This document shows, piece by piece, positions 24,485 to 33,096 of a DNA stretch of 45,516 nt. The first letter of the stretch is position 1. Every line of letters begins with the position of its first letter. The DNA lies in contig CAZKFI010000011.1 in the NCBI GenBank assembly GCA_964551975.1, forward strand, positions 1 to 45,516, written 5' to 3'. The stretch comes from REEB426 sp964551975 (GTDB taxonomy: Bacteria > Actinomycetota > Actinomycetes > S36-B12). Position numbers and translations under genes: made by a program. The notes beneath the pieces are model-generated. The model was not told the DNA's origin, did no database searches, and saw nothing but the letters and a program-made list of their open reading frames with translations.

Positions 24485-25723
24485 TCACAACTCGCGCGCT
24501 TGCGGGCTGATTTCGCTAGAGCCCGAATTCCTGAACAGGGCCACGCATTCGAAGTGGTGGGTCATGGGAAATGCATCGAAGGCACGGACACCATCGATCT
24601 GGTAGCCCTGCTGACTGAAGGCGGCAGCATCCCTGGCCAACGAGACCGGATCGCAGGCCACCAGGACAATCCGCTCCGGCGACTGTGCGCAGAGCCGCTC
24701 CACCAGGGGCCCTAGACCTCGCCGCGGCGGGTCGACAATGACTCCACGGGGACGGGGCCGGCCAGCATCGGCCAACCACTCCTCAACCCGGAGGCGATGC
24801 AGTCGAACCTGGGGAAGGTCATGCAGGCTTCGGCGGGCGCATCGATGCGCGACCTGCGAGTCCTCGACCGCATGCACCGACCCGGCCTCGCCCACTTCCT
24901 CCCCCAGAAACGCGCTGAATAGACCCACTCCCGAGTACAGGTCCCACCAACACTCCCCCGCGGTGGGCCGGGCGTACTCGAGTACGGCAGAGACCAGCGC
25001 CCCTGGAAGTCCTTGATGCGCTTGCCAAAATGCGTCCGGCCTGATGTTCCAGGTTCGATCACGAACCTGTGCCATCACGCGCTGGGCATGCTCACCGGAA
25101 CCATCACCCAGCATGGCAACGGAGCCGTCCGTGCCGGCCTGAGCTACGACCTCTGCGGCAGGGACAGCACGGGCGCCGAACATAGCCGTCTGGAGCGCCG
25201 GCACCAGGACCGGACAGTTGTCGATCGGAATCAAGTCATGACTTGCCGCACGTCGAAAGGCGAGGCGGCCGAACTCGTCAGCTTGCCACCGCGCCCTCAC
25301 GCGCCAGCCCAGTCCTGAATCTGCACCGGGTTCAAGAGCCTCCACGACCAGGGTTGACCAGTCGATTCGAGCTGTGACCTCGGTACCTGCCTGGCGTCGA
25401 AAGGCCTCGTGCAGCACGTCGCGCTTCCATACGCGCTGGACAGCCATCGGTGCGTACTGCCATTCACAGCCTCCGCAACCGCTTGATCCGAATACTGCAC
25501 AGGATGGAGTAACGCGACGCTCGTCAGATCTCAGGATGTCGACAGCAATGGCATATCCGATGCGCCCAGTCCTGCGGGTGATGCGAGCCAGTACCTGCTC
25601 ACCCGGCATCGCGTACCGGACAAAAAGGGTCAGTTGGCCATGGTGTGCGATGCAGTGGCCACCGTGGACCATTGGCCCAGTCGTGATGACAACTTCGTCG
25701 CCCTCGACGGGCAGGTCAGTCAT
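24485..25723 (-). CDS. TRAM-domain RNA (uracil-5-)methyltransferase family protein
   Basis: The 412-residue SAM-dependent RNA methyltransferase of the RlmD/TrmA type corresponds by position to Rv2689c. It has an N-terminal TRAM OB-fold (about 1-65), an iron-sulfur cysteine cluster CAVFGSSGCGGCEW (about 75-88), the SAM site WWDLYSGVGLFSAFLG, DPPRRGLG, the catalytic Cys in VLVACDPVSLARD and the family end FPMTHHFECVALF. It modifies U to m5U in rRNA or tRNA; the exact site is unknown. Its start overlaps the stop of the KimA-like gene by 8 bp, so they are co-transcribed. Confidence 0.88.
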   Translation of the reverse strand: MTDLPVEGDEVVITTGPMVHGGHCIAHHGQLTLFVRYAMPGEQVLARITRRTGRIGYAIAVDILRSDERRVTPSCAVFGSSGCGGCEWQYAPMAVQRVWKRDVLHEAFRRQAGTEVTARIDWSTLVVEALEPGADSGLGWRVRARWQADEFGRLAFRRAASHDLIPIDNCPVLVPALQTAMFGARAVPAAEVVAQAGTDGSVAMLGDGSGEHAQRVMAQVRDRTWNIRPDAFWQAHQGLPGALVSAVLEYARPTAGECWWDLYSGVGLFSAFLGEEVGEAGSVHAVEDSQVAHRCARRSLHDLPQVRLHRLRVEEWLADAGRPRPRGVIVDPPRRGLGPLVERLCAQSPERIVLVACDPVSLARDAAAFSQQGYQIDGVRAFDAFPMTHHFECVALFRNSGSSEISPQAREL

Positions 25724-27656
25724 CCCTACCAGCAGCAGCTACCGAAGAGTCCAACTGCCAGGGCACGCTGGTGACCATGACGCCAGGGGTGAAGAGCAGA
25801 CGGCTCTTCAGGCGCAGTGCCGATTGGTTATGCAACAACTGTTCCCACCAGTGACCCACGACATACTCTGGGATGAACACTGTCACAAGGTCCAGTGGGC
25901 GCCCCGACCGCACTTCCTTCACGTATTGCACGATTGGGCGCGTGATTTCGCGGTAGGGCGAAGCGAGCACCTTCAGTGGCACTGGGATCTCGCGCCGCTC
26001 CCAGTCCTGAAGTAATCGCTCAGTGTCCGGCGGATCGACGTTGACCGTTACCGCTTCCAGCACCGTGGGTCGAGTGGCACGGGCATAGGCCAGTGCTCGC
26101 ATGGTGGGCTTGTGCACCTTGGAAACGAGCACGATGGCGTGGACGCGTGCCGGCAGGGTCATGCGGTCCGCGTCGGCGCTAAGCAGTTCGTTGCGTACCC
26201 GTTCGTAGTGTTTGTGTATTGCCTGCATTAACAGGTAGATCAAGGGCATTGCTACGACCACGATCCAGGCACCACGCGTGAACTTCGTCGCCAGGACGAT
26301 GACGAGCACAGACCCGGTCAAAGTGAGGCCGATGGTGTTGATGACTCGGGCACGCATCATCGAACCGCGTGCGACGGTTTCCGTGCGCAGCAACCTCGTC
26401 CAGTGTCGCACCATGCCTATCTGGCTCAGCGTGAACGAGACAAACACCCCAATGATGTACAGCTGAATCAGTGCGGTGGTGTCGGCCTGATAGATCACCA
26501 CGAGAGCGATCGCCATCCCGGACAGGGCCAAGATGCCATTGCTATAAGCAAGGCGGTCACCACGCGTATGCAGCTGACGAGGGAGGTAGCCATCTTTGGC
26601 AAGGATGGAGCCAAGTACGGGAAACCCGTTGAACGCAGTGTTGGCTGCCAGCGCCAGGATGAGCGCCGTCGCAATGGCGATCACCAGAACCAGGAACGGT
26701 GCCTGAGTGAACACCGCGGCCGCGACCTGGACAATGACGGTCTTTTGCTCTTGGCCTTCGGGTAGGCCGATGAGTTGGTCATTGGACTCGGTGATTTTGA
26801 CGCCGGTGGACAGGGCCAGCCAGGTGATGCCGGCAAACATCGTCATGGAAATCAGTCCAAGGAGCAGCAGCGTGGTGGCTGCGTTCTTGGACTTCGGTTG
26901 GCGGAAAGACGGCACACCGTTGGCGATGGCCTCGATTCCGGTTAGTGCCGTGGTGCCGGATGAGAACGCTCGCGCAACGAGGAAGATTAAGGCCACGCCT
27001 GCCAGCCCCGTGTAGCCAGCATCCGGATCGATCGTCCAGTTGGCGCTTTCGGCTCTCAGGGTCACGCCCATCGCCTGCTGCACTGCCGCCCAGATGAGCA
27101 GTCCGAAGATGCAGACCATGAAGGCATAGGTGGGGATCGCAAACAGGGATCCTGATTCGCGCACACCGCGCAAATTCAACGCGGTGATGGCCACGATGAA
27201 CCCGACCGCCCACCAGACGCTATGGGCTTCAATCAGCGGAATCGTGGAACCAAGGTTTGCTACGGCCGCTGAGATCGATACCGCCACGGTGAGGACGTAG
27301 TCGATCAGCAGTGCGCTAGCAACGAAAACGCCAGCGCGAGGCCCAAGATTCGTCGAAACAACCTCATAATCGCCGCCGCCACTGGGATAGGCCCGCACAT
27401 TTTGGCGGTATGAGGCGACAACGATGAAGAAGACCATGACCACGGCCGCGGCCACCCAGGGCCCGTAAACGAAAAGTCCGGCGCCACCGAGGGCCAGCAC
27501 GATCAGGATTTCCTGAGTGGCGTAGGCATTTGAGCTCAGCGCATCGGAGGCGAAGACCGGCAGGGCAATGCGCTTAGGGAGGAGTGTGTCTTCGACGCGC
27601 TCGCTACGTAGAGCCCTACCCACCACGAGGCGCTTGACGCCGTCGGTCAATGACAC
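25716..27656 (-). CDS. KimA-like potassium importer (APC superfamily, KUP-type)
   Basis: The 646-residue membrane protein has about twelve helices and a C-terminal cytosolic domain of roughly 150 residues. It resembles Bacillus KimA (YdaO), a K+/H+ symporter, along its whole length. Residues that form the KimA K+ site have equivalents at a constant offset: Asp38 and Tyr45 in ASDALSSNAYATQE, and Asp119, Thr123 and Ser127 in LLIDYVLTVAVSISA. AFSSGTTALTGIEAIANG and, near the end, LLHNQSALRLKSRLLF also match. By position it is the counterpart of Rv2690c, usually annotated only as an integral membrane protein. It is divergent from two RCK-domain genes 56 bp away, supporting a role in K+ uptake. 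Confidence 0.85.
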   Translation of the reverse strand: MSLTDGVKRLVVGRALRSERVEDTLLPKRIALPVFASDALSSNAYATQEILIVLALGGAGLFVYGPWVAAAVVMVFFIVVASYRQNVRAYPSGGGDYEVVSTNLGPRAGVFVASALLIDYVLTVAVSISAAVANLGSTIPLIEAHSVWWAVGFIVAITALNLRGVRESGSLFAIPTYAFMVCIFGLLIWAAVQQAMGVTLRAESANWTIDPDAGYTGLAGVALIFLVARAFSSGTTALTGIEAIANGVPSFRQPKSKNAATTLLLLGLISMTMFAGITWLALSTGVKITESNDQLIGLPEGQEQKTVIVQVAAAVFTQAPFLVLVIAIATALILALAANTAFNGFPVLGSILAKDGYLPRQLHTRGDRLAYSNGILALSGMAIALVVIYQADTTALIQLYIIGVFVSFTLSQIGMVRHWTRLLRTETVARGSMMRARVINTIGLTLTGSVLVIVLATKFTRGAWIVVVAMPLIYLLMQAIHKHYERVRNELLSADADRMTLPARVHAIVLVSKVHKPTMRALAYARATRPTVLEAVTVNVDPPDTERLLQDWERREIPVPLKVLASPYREITRPIVQYVKEVRSGRPLDLVTVFIPEYVVGHWWEQLLHNQSALRLKSRLLFTPGVMVTSVPWQLDSSVAAAGRDD

Positions 27657-27712
27657 GCTGGCTGATGCTACGCCCCTAACGCCGAACGATCCTGCCGCAG
27701 TACCGTTGGGCC

Positions 27713-28396
27713 GTGCATTTGGTGATCATGGGCTGTGGCCGCGTGGGAGCACTGCTCGCCTGCGACCTTGATCAACTTGGGCACTCGGTTGCGGTGGTCG
27801 ATCAAGATCCCAAGGCCTTTCGAAAACTTCCCAGAGATTTCGGTGGCACCACTGTCACCGGCATCGGATTCGATCGCGAGACCTTGGAGAGCGCGGGGAT
27901 CACCCGTGCACACGCCTTTGCTGCGGTCAGCAGCGGCGACAACAGCAACATCCTCTCGGCTCGTGTGGCACGGGAGACCTACGGCGTGGAACGAGTCGTC
28001 GCGCGCATCTACGACCCCCGTCGCGCGGGTGTCTACGAACGCCTGGGGATCCCAACGGTGGCCACCGTTGCATGGACGACCGGACAGATCATGCGCAGAT
28101 TGCTGCCATTGGGTGCACTGGACGAGTACCGCGATCCCAGCGGGCACCTGGCCTTGGCGGAAGTCAACGTCGGTGCCGGTTGGCTCGGGCATCGTGCTGA
28201 CGATCTGGCCACCGCATCGGGGGCTCGTATCGCGTTCGTTACTCGATTCGGTGAGCCTTTGCTTCCCGATTCCGATCTGATCATCCAAGAGGGTGACTTG
28301 GTGCACGCGCTCTACGCCGTCCAGGCTCGCGAACGGGTAGAGCAGGTATTCAACGAAGGGCCTAGCGCTCCCAGTGGGCTCGGAGGAACACAGTGA
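27713..28396 (+). CDS. RCK-domain K+ uptake regulator, TrkA/CeoB-like
   Basis: The 227-residue cytosolic protein has an N-terminal Rossmann (TrkA-N/RCK-N) domain beginning at HLVIMGCGRVGALLACDL, with acidic VVDQDP at the second strand, and a TrkA-C domain from about residue 140 (LALAEVNVG to LIIQEGDLVHALYA). It corresponds to CeoB (Rv2691). RCK proteins bind NAD(H), nucleotides or c-di-AMP and gate K+ transporters. The start is GTG at 27713. The stop overlaps the next RCK gene by 4 bp (GTGA). It is transcribed away from the KimA-like gene, from a 56-bp shared intergenic region. Confidence 0.9.
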   Translation: MHLVIMGCGRVGALLACDLDQLGHSVAVVDQDPKAFRKLPRDFGGTTVTGIGFDRETLESAGITRAHAFAAVSSGDNSNILSARVARETYGVERVVARIYDPRRAGVYERLGIPTVATVAWTTGQIMRRLLPLGALDEYRDPSGHLALAEVNVGAGWLGHRADDLATASGARIAFVTRFGEPLLPDSDLIIQEGDLVHALYAVQARERVEQVFNEGPSAPSGLGGTQ

Positions 28397-29052
28397 AGGT
28401 CGTGATCGCTGGCGCGGGCAAGGTTGGTCGCGCAATTGCCCGCGAACTGATCGCAAACCGCCATGACGTACTCCTGGTCGATCGTGACCCACAGTTGGCG
28501 GTACCAGGCGTGGTGCAGGGTGCGTCGGTGCTACTGGCCGACGCGTGTGAAGTCTCTTCCCTTGACCAGGCCGACCTACCCAATTGCCAGGTCGTTGTTG
28601 CGGCAACCGGCGACGACAAGGTGAACCTGGTTGTCTCACTTCTCGCCAAGACCGAATACGGCGTACCCAGAGTCGTTGCCCGCGTGAACCACCCCAAGAA
28701 CGAGTGGATGTTCGACGAGTCCTGGGGGGTGGACGTCGCTGTCTCCACTCCGCGCATGCTGTCGGCGCTCGTGGAAGAGGCGGTGACCGTCGGCGATCTG
28801 GTGCGCCTGTTCTCCTTCAGGCAGGGCGACGCAAACTTGGTGGAGATGACCTTGGCATCCGATTCGCCGGTCGTCGGTCAACGGGTAGGAGACCAGGCGT
28901 GGCCACCGGATACGGCGCTGGTCGCCATAGTCCGGGGCCCGCGGGTCATCACCCCATCGGCCGATGAGCCTCTAGATGTGGGTGACGAACTCCTCTTCGT
29001 GGCTGCGCCTGAGCATGAGGCCGATCTACAAACCATGCTCGGCCATAAGTGA
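28393..29052 (+). CDS. RCK-domain K+ uptake regulator, TrkA/CeoC-like
   Basis: The 219-residue second RCK protein has the Rossmann start VVIAGAGKVGRAIARELI, acidic LLVDRDP, and a C-terminal TrkA-C domain (VEMTLASDSPVVGQRV to VGDELLFVAAPE). It is the counterpart of CeoC (Rv2692). GGAGGAA sits eight bases before the GTG start. Coupled translation with the preceding gene suggests that a hetero-oligomeric RCK ring is formed. No TrkH/KtrB membrane subunit is encoded in this window, so the adjacent KimA-like importer is the plausible partner. Confidence 0.9.
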   Translation: MKVVIAGAGKVGRAIARELIANRHDVLLVDRDPQLAVPGVVQGASVLLADACEVSSLDQADLPNCQVVVAATGDDKVNLVVSLLAKTEYGVPRVVARVNHPKNEWMFDESWGVDVAVSTPRMLSALVEEAVTVGDLVRLFSFRQGDANLVEMTLASDSPVVGQRVGDQAWPPDTALVAIVRGPRVITPSADEPLDVGDELLFVAAPEHEADLQTMLGHK

Positions 29053-29084
29053 GGGCCCCAAGGAGCCATCCCACTCGCGCGGAA

Positions 29085-29825
29085 TCACCCGGGAGATGAG
29101 TCGCGATCACCGCCACTGGACTGCTCAGCTCGTCGACTCCTATAGACCGGCGCCAGGACGCGATAGGTGAAATAGGCGGCCCCCAGGAAGAGCGGCCAGC
29201 CCATCAGGATGTTGACCACTCCAAGCGGTGCAACTGCGCCAGCGAAGTACAGCGGGGCCTGCACGGCCAGCCGACCAAAGAAGAGCCCAACCCAGATCCA
29301 AGACGCAGCCGCGTAGGTGCGGCGCAACTGCGCATCCTGGCGCCACTTGGTTCCTTCACCCGTCAGGTAGCCCATCGCGATGCCCAGCAGCGGCCAGCGC
29401 ACCAGAATCGAGATCAAAAATGCAGTCCCGTAGCCGAGGTTCGTGAGCAGACCGCGCACGAAGTAGTCCTCGGCACGCCCAGTGCGGCTCGCAAACCAGG
29501 CGGATATGGCCAAACCGACGAATCCGGCGATGACCTGCTGCAGGGATTGGCGACGAATGAGGCGCCAAACAACAACAACGACGCCAGCACTCACGGCGCA
29601 CCACAGCGCCGTACGTAGGGCGTCGGCGTCGTTGCCAAAGACCACGTACACGATGACGAACACCAAGGTGGGCAGCCCGGAGTCGATGATGCCCCGCCAA
29701 CCGCCAATGGCACGTTCTAGGAGCAGTCGCTCAGCCCGTACGTCGGCGATGGTTTCATGCTCCGTCGACTCTTTCGCCTCCGCGCCCTTCTGCGGGTCCT
29801 GTTGAGGTTCGGCGTCCTTGCTCAT
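29085..29825 (-). CDS. DUF3159 membrane protein
   Basis: The 246-residue actinobacterial membrane protein (Rv2693c counterpart) has an acidic N-terminal tail of about 35 residues, then around six hydrophobic segments starting with SGLPTLVFVIVYVVFG. Family pieces are RLIRRQSLQQVIAGFVGLA, SILVRWPLLGIAMGYLTGEG and WRQDAQLRRTYAAASWIW. Function is unknown. Its ATG overlaps the stop of the OB-fold gene by one base, and the set DUF3159, OB-fold, DUF3710, dut is co-directional, as in mycobacteria. Confidence 0.85.
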   Translation of the reverse strand: MSKDAEPQQDPQKGAEAKESTEHETIADVRAERLLLERAIGGWRGIIDSGLPTLVFVIVYVVFGNDADALRTALWCAVSAGVVVVVWRLIRRQSLQQVIAGFVGLAISAWFASRTGRAEDYFVRGLLTNLGYGTAFLISILVRWPLLGIAMGYLTGEGTKWRQDAQLRRTYAAASWIWVGLFFGRLAVQAPLYFAGAVAPLGVVNILMGWPLFLGAAYFTYRVLAPVYRSRRAEQSSGGDRDSSPG

Positions 29826-30172
29826 TAGGTGGCCGGCCTGAGTGTGTACTTGGGGTTGTACATGCGATGTCGCCCCTGTCCACCGGTAAGGCGACCAGTC
29901 ACCAGAATGTGGCGACCGGCTTCGATGCCGGCAATTGCTCTACGTCCCATCCAGATGATGTCGATGCTGCCAGTACCGTCGTACAGCTCAGCTTCCAAAG
30001 CCGGCGTCGCACCCACAGGTTGAATGGTTAGGGAACGCAATACGCCAGCCAGCGTCACTGCACATCCCCCGGGACAGCTTCCGATGAAACTCGCAGCCGC
30101 ATTGATCGACTCCTCCCGCAACTCCTCCGCTTCCACGGCCTCTTGCGACTGCATGAGCCTTGGTCTCGACAT
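29825..30172 (-). CDS. OB-fold nucleic-acid-binding protein
   Basis: The 115-residue protein has an OB-fold tRNA-anti-like domain: CAVTLAGVLRSLTIQP, then AELYDGTGSIDIIWMGRRAIAG and GRHILVTGRL. It corresponds to Rv2694c. The ATG at 30172 follows GAGAGGA at a good distance, better than the longer start at 30199. The pattern 'DGTG-x-hydrophobic-W-x-GR' is typical of DNA-binding OB domains such as those in RecG, but which nucleic acid is bound is not known. Confidence 0.82.
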   Translation of the reverse strand: MSRPRLMQSQEAVEAEELREESINAAASFIGSCPGGCAVTLAGVLRSLTIQPVGATPALEAELYDGTGSIDIIWMGRRAIAGIEAGRHILVTGRLTGGQGRHRMYNPKYTLRPAT

Positions 30173-30218
30173 AGTCAGCATCCTCTCGCGGGCGGGCAAT
30201 CAGGTGGTGCTAACAGCT

Positions 30219-30839
30219 CTAACGGATCTCGGTGATCTCAGGGCCGCGCTCAGGCAGCGTCAGACGCGGGCGCGTGGTTTCACCGGCACCTGTCGCACTG
30301 GGTGCAGCGACCTCCTGACCAGCCTCAGGCGGAAGTCGCAGCGGCAGTGGTGCTCGTGGAGGCATCGCGACATCGCCGCGCACGATGACCAGGCTGCGCA
30401 CCACCTCCTCCAACTTCGCCGCAGTGCTGCCCGGTTCACAGGCCTTGCCCAAGAACACCAGGCGAACGAGCCAACGCGGACCTTCCACGGCAGCAAAGCG
30501 GGCCGCCTGCTTGCCCTGGCCTGCCGGGAGTACCGCATGCAGTTCCGATCCGAATGGCCCCTGAACCTCGCGCACCTGTCCATCAGATTCCTCGATGGAC
30601 TTGGCGAGTTCCTGCTGAATCTCCAACCACATGCCACCCGTACGTGGGGCTGCATAGGGTTGAACCTGAACAGCGCCATCCGCAACAACCAGGTTCACTT
30701 GTGAAATGGTTCCGGTCGATTGATCCGCCTGGACCTGGACCTCGACACCGGCGTCGGCGGGAATCAGAAGTGCGCCGAGGTCGACGCGAACGGTGGCGTC
30801 CTGTGGCTCGAGTTCACTGAAATCACGGGGTCCTTGCAC
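30219..30839 (-). CDS. DUF3710 family protein
   Basis: The 206-residue soluble protein of an actinobacterial family (Rv2696c counterpart) has VRVDLGALLIPADAGVEVQV near the start, AAPRTGGMWLEIQQELA, GPFGSELHAVLP, GPRWLVRLVFLGKA and AMPPRAPLPLRLP. The C-terminal 35 residues are polar and Pro-rich. The start is GTG at 30839, because an in-frame stop lies shortly upstream. A duplicated 17-bp element sits just before the start. Function is unknown; it is constantly next to dut in related genomes. Confidence 0.85.
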   Translation of the reverse strand: MQGPRDFSELEPQDATVRVDLGALLIPADAGVEVQVQADQSTGTISQVNLVVADGAVQVQPYAAPRTGGMWLEIQQELAKSIEESDGQVREVQGPFGSELHAVLPAGQGKQAARFAAVEGPRWLVRLVFLGKACEPGSTAAKLEEVVRSLVIVRGDVAMPPRAPLPLRLPPEAGQEVAAPSATGAGETTRPRLTLPERGPEITEIR

Positions 30840-30846
30840 TCTGGCA

Positions 30847-30880
30847 CCGTATCCTGCTCACCCCCGTATCCTGCTCACCC
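30847..30880. repeat. Two tandem 17-bp repeats upstream of the DUF3710 gene
   Basis: ccgtatcctgctcaccc occurs at 30847-30863 and 30864-30880, with a degenerate third beginning (ccgcatc) after it. On the coding (minus) strand it reads gggtgagcaggatacgg, directly before the GTG start of the DUF3710 gene and after dut on the same strand. Confidence 0.9.
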
Positions 30881-30914
30881 CCGCATCGATGGCCTTGCTT
30901 TTCGTCGAACACAC

Positions 30915-31355
30915 TCACGTTCCCGTTGAACCAAAGCCGCGCGTACCGCGCTCACTGGTTCCCAATTCATCATTGTCGGTAACGATCTCGACTGAACCGG
31001 TGAAAATCGGAACCACAACTAGTTGGGCTATCCGCTCGCCACGCGCGATGTTCACAGGTGTGAACCGATCGTGATTGATCAAAACTGCTGCGATCTCGCC
31101 GCGATAACCGGCATCGATGATGCCTGGACTGTTGACGATGCCCAGACCAGCTCGTAGAGCCAGTCCACTGCGGGGACACAGCAGGCCCACATAGCCATCA
31201 GGTATGGCGGCGGCGACTCCCGTGGGCACCAGCCGACGCTCGCCCGGAGCCAAGGTCACCGACTCTCGGGCTGATAAATCCCAGCCAGCGTCGTGATCGT
31301 GTGCTCGGGTTGGCTCTGGTAGGTCAGGGTCCAGCATTGCGATGCGCAGGGTCAC
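30915..31355 (-). CDS. dut: dUTP diphosphatase (deoxyuridine 5'-triphosphate nucleotidohydrolase)
   Basis: The 146-residue trimeric enzyme hydrolyses dUTP to dUMP and PPi, keeping uracil out of DNA and feeding dTMP synthesis. All five family motifs are visible: HDAGWDLSA, CPRSGLALRAGLGIVNSPGI (motifs 2-3 region), IDAGYRGEIAAVLIN, RGERIAQLVVVP and the C-terminal RGTRGFGSTGT arm that closes over the site. The GTG start overlaps the thioesterase stop (GTGA). A thymidine kinase gene further right serves the same nucleotide pool. Confidence 0.95.
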   Translation of the reverse strand: MTLRIAMLDPDLPEPTRAHDHDAGWDLSARESVTLAPGERRLVPTGVAAAIPDGYVGLLCPRSGLALRAGLGIVNSPGIIDAGYRGEIAAVLINHDRFTPVNIARGERIAQLVVVPIFTGSVEIVTDNDELGTSERGTRGFGSTGT

Positions 31356-31939
31356 AGGTTGACCTCGACCTCCTGGCCACGCGGCCGCCAGGCAGGTCCA
31401 CCGTTCGCGCGATCAGCGATGGCTTGAGCAATATGTTCGGGGTTGCCGAATGAGGTGAAGTGCTCGATCGGTACCTGCAGGAACAGCGCTGCAGCGCGCA
31501 CCGCGATCTCGCCGTCCGGACTCCCGAGGTGGCCCTCAGCCTGGGTGTACACCTTGCGTCCCAGAACGCCGGTGACCCGGGCATGGATATGCAACTCACT
31601 GCCCACCGGAACGGGACGCAGAAAGTCGGTTTCCAGCCGGGCAGTGACGACAGGATCCCCAAGCAGCCAATTCAACGTTCCGAGAACCTCGTCAAAGGCC
31701 GCACCGAGTAGGCCGCCATGCGCAAGACCCGGTGCACCCTGGTGGTGCTCGGATACGGCCACGACGCCGAGCACACTCAACCCCTCACCGGCGGTGATTC
31801 GCAGATGCAGCCCGGTCGGATGATCACTCCCGCATCCAAAGCACCACCGATAGTGCGAGGGTATGTCCGCGCCAGGGGCTGGGGCATGGGCGGGGCGTGC
31901 AGGCAGTACGGCCCGGTCAGGAGGTTCAGTACTCCGCAT
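31352..31939 (-). CDS. Hotdog-fold thioesterase (PaaI/THEM4-like)
   Basis: The 195-residue acyl-CoA thioesterase-like protein has an N-terminal CFGCGSDHPTGLHLR segment (about 33-47), as in THEM4-type proteins, and the hotdog helix motif LAHGGLLGAAFDEVLG with an Asp/Glu pair at the usual catalytic location, followed by the strand DFLRPVPVGSELHIHARV. The substrate is unknown. It overlaps dut by 4 bp and is divergent from the DUF3093 gene across about 72 bp. Confidence 0.85.
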   Translation of the reverse strand: MRSTEPPDRAVLPARPAHAPAPGADIPSHYRWCFGCGSDHPTGLHLRITAGEGLSVLGVVAVSEHHQGAPGLAHGGLLGAAFDEVLGTLNWLLGDPVVTARLETDFLRPVPVGSELHIHARVTGVLGRKVYTQAEGHLGSPDGEIAVRAAALFLQVPIEHFTSFGNPEHIAQAIADRANGGPAWRPRGQEVEVNL

Positions 31940-32011
31940 GGCTGGACCCTAGTGAAGTCAGTGCCGCGTCCACAGACTAACTGGCGTGCCATCAACCCTT
32001 AATGTCGACCT

Positions 32012-32479
32012 GTGAGGCAGCAGGCGAGACCAGCGGTCGGGACGGCCGCGGCGATGTTTCGTGAGCGCTTGTTGCCAACTCCGCCCCTGTGGGCGCTCTT
32101 CGGCGCTGCCCCGGCTGCATTGGGTGTTGCCTACGGAGCAGCATTCTCCGCCACGATCGGATGGGCGACCTTTGCTCTCGGACTAGTCACCGTTGGCATT
32201 CTGGTGGTGCTCGGTTCACCCGTCATCCAGGTAACGGCGGACGAACTCATCGCGGGCAAAGCTCGTATCCCCCGCTCGATAATTGCTCATGCAGCGGCCC
32301 TGGATGCCACCGCGTTCCGCAATGAGATGCGCACGCTGGCAACTGCATTCACCTTGGTGCGCGCGTGGCATGGGCCCCGGGGAGTACGCGTCGATCTAGC
32401 AGATTCCGCCGACCCACATCCAGCCTGGCTGCTCAGCACCCGCCACCCGGATGCTCTGATTCGCGCTTTGGTTGAATGA
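32012..32479 (+). CDS. DUF3093 membrane protein
   Basis: The 155-residue protein (Rv2698 counterpart) has two hydrophobic segments (about 27-45 and 47-69) followed by a soluble part with VIQVTADELIAGKARIPRS and FTLVRAWHGPRGVRVDLAD. This matches the actinobacterial DUF3093 family, membrane proteins of unknown function that are commonly divergent from dut. The start is probably GTG at 32012; ATG at 32054, giving 141 residues, is an alternative. The stop overlaps or adjoins the DUF4235 gene. Confidence 0.82.
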   Translation: MRQQARPAVGTAAAMFRERLLPTPPLWALFGAAPAALGVAYGAAFSATIGWATFALGLVTVGILVVLGSPVIQVTADELIAGKARIPRSIIAHAAALDATAFRNEMRTLATAFTLVRAWHGPRGVRVDLADSADPHPAWLLSTRHPDALIRALVE

Positions 32480-32483
32480 GGCC

Positions 32484-32783
32484 ATGGGAAGCACCTCACG
32501 TGATGTCCAGGACGGGTCGACACCAGAACCCGTCGTCGAGGTCAACCCGATCATGCATCTGGTTGCACCCCTGGTCGCTGTCGGAGCTACCTTCGTTGTG
32601 CGCAAGGTGCTCGAGGCCAGCTATCGCGGTATCACCGGCCGCGAGGTCCCCGCACCCCGCGATCCCAGTGTCGCCTGGGGGCAAGCACTCGCCTGGGCCA
32701 TGGCAACAGCTGCTGTGGCAGCGGCAGTCGAGGTCGCCGTCTACCGAGGCGTGAATCAGGCTGGTCGCGAGCGGCAGTCCTAG
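32484..32783 (+). CDS. DUF4235 membrane protein
   Basis: The 99-residue protein has two hydrophobic segments (about 23-42 and 66-87) that flank a polar loop with KVLEASYRGITGREVPAPRD, typical of actinobacterial DUF4235. It starts with ATG at 32484 preceded by TGAGG, 4 bp after the DUF3093 stop; a TTG at 32472 is also in frame. Function is unknown. It converges with the DUF4193 gene. Confidence 0.8.
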   Translation: MGSTSRDVQDGSTPEPVVEVNPIMHLVAPLVAVGATFVVRKVLEASYRGITGREVPAPRDPSVAWGQALAWAMATAAVAAAVEVAVYRGVNQAGRERQS

Positions 32784-32799
32784 GACGACCGCTGCAGTC

Positions 32800-33096
32800 C
32801 TACGCGCACTCCGTGCAGACCGGACCGTTCTTGCTCTCCATGGCCAGTTGGCTGCGGTGATGCACCAGGAAACACCTCATGCAGGTGAATTCATCTGCCT
32901 GACGGGGCAGCACCTGGACCGTGAGGCTCTCGTCTGAAAGGTCAGCGCCCGGCAGTTCCAGCGTCTCGGCCAACTCCGCTTCGTCCACGTCGATGACAGC
33001 CGAGGACTTATCGGCACGACGAGCTTTGAGCTCCTCGAGGCTGTCCTCGGCGAGCTCCTCGTCCGTCTTGCGTGGTGCGTCGTAGTCAGTTGCCAT
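32800..33096 (-). CDS. DUF4193 family zinc-ribbon-like protein
   Basis: The 98-residue acidic protein has a C-terminal pair of CxxC-type sites, CMRCFLVHH and CTECA, that could bind zinc, and an N-terminal charged stretch DYDAPRKTDEELAEDSLEEL. It corresponds to Rv2699c, a widely conserved actinobacterial protein of unknown function. GGGGAGG lies about 13 bases before the ATG, a rather long spacing. The 5' leader holds two small hairpins. Confidence 0.85.
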   Translation of the reverse strand: MATDYDAPRKTDEELAEDSLEELKARRADKSSAVIDVDEAELAETLELPGADLSDESLTVQVLPRQADEFTCMRCFLVHHRSQLAMESKNGPVCTECA

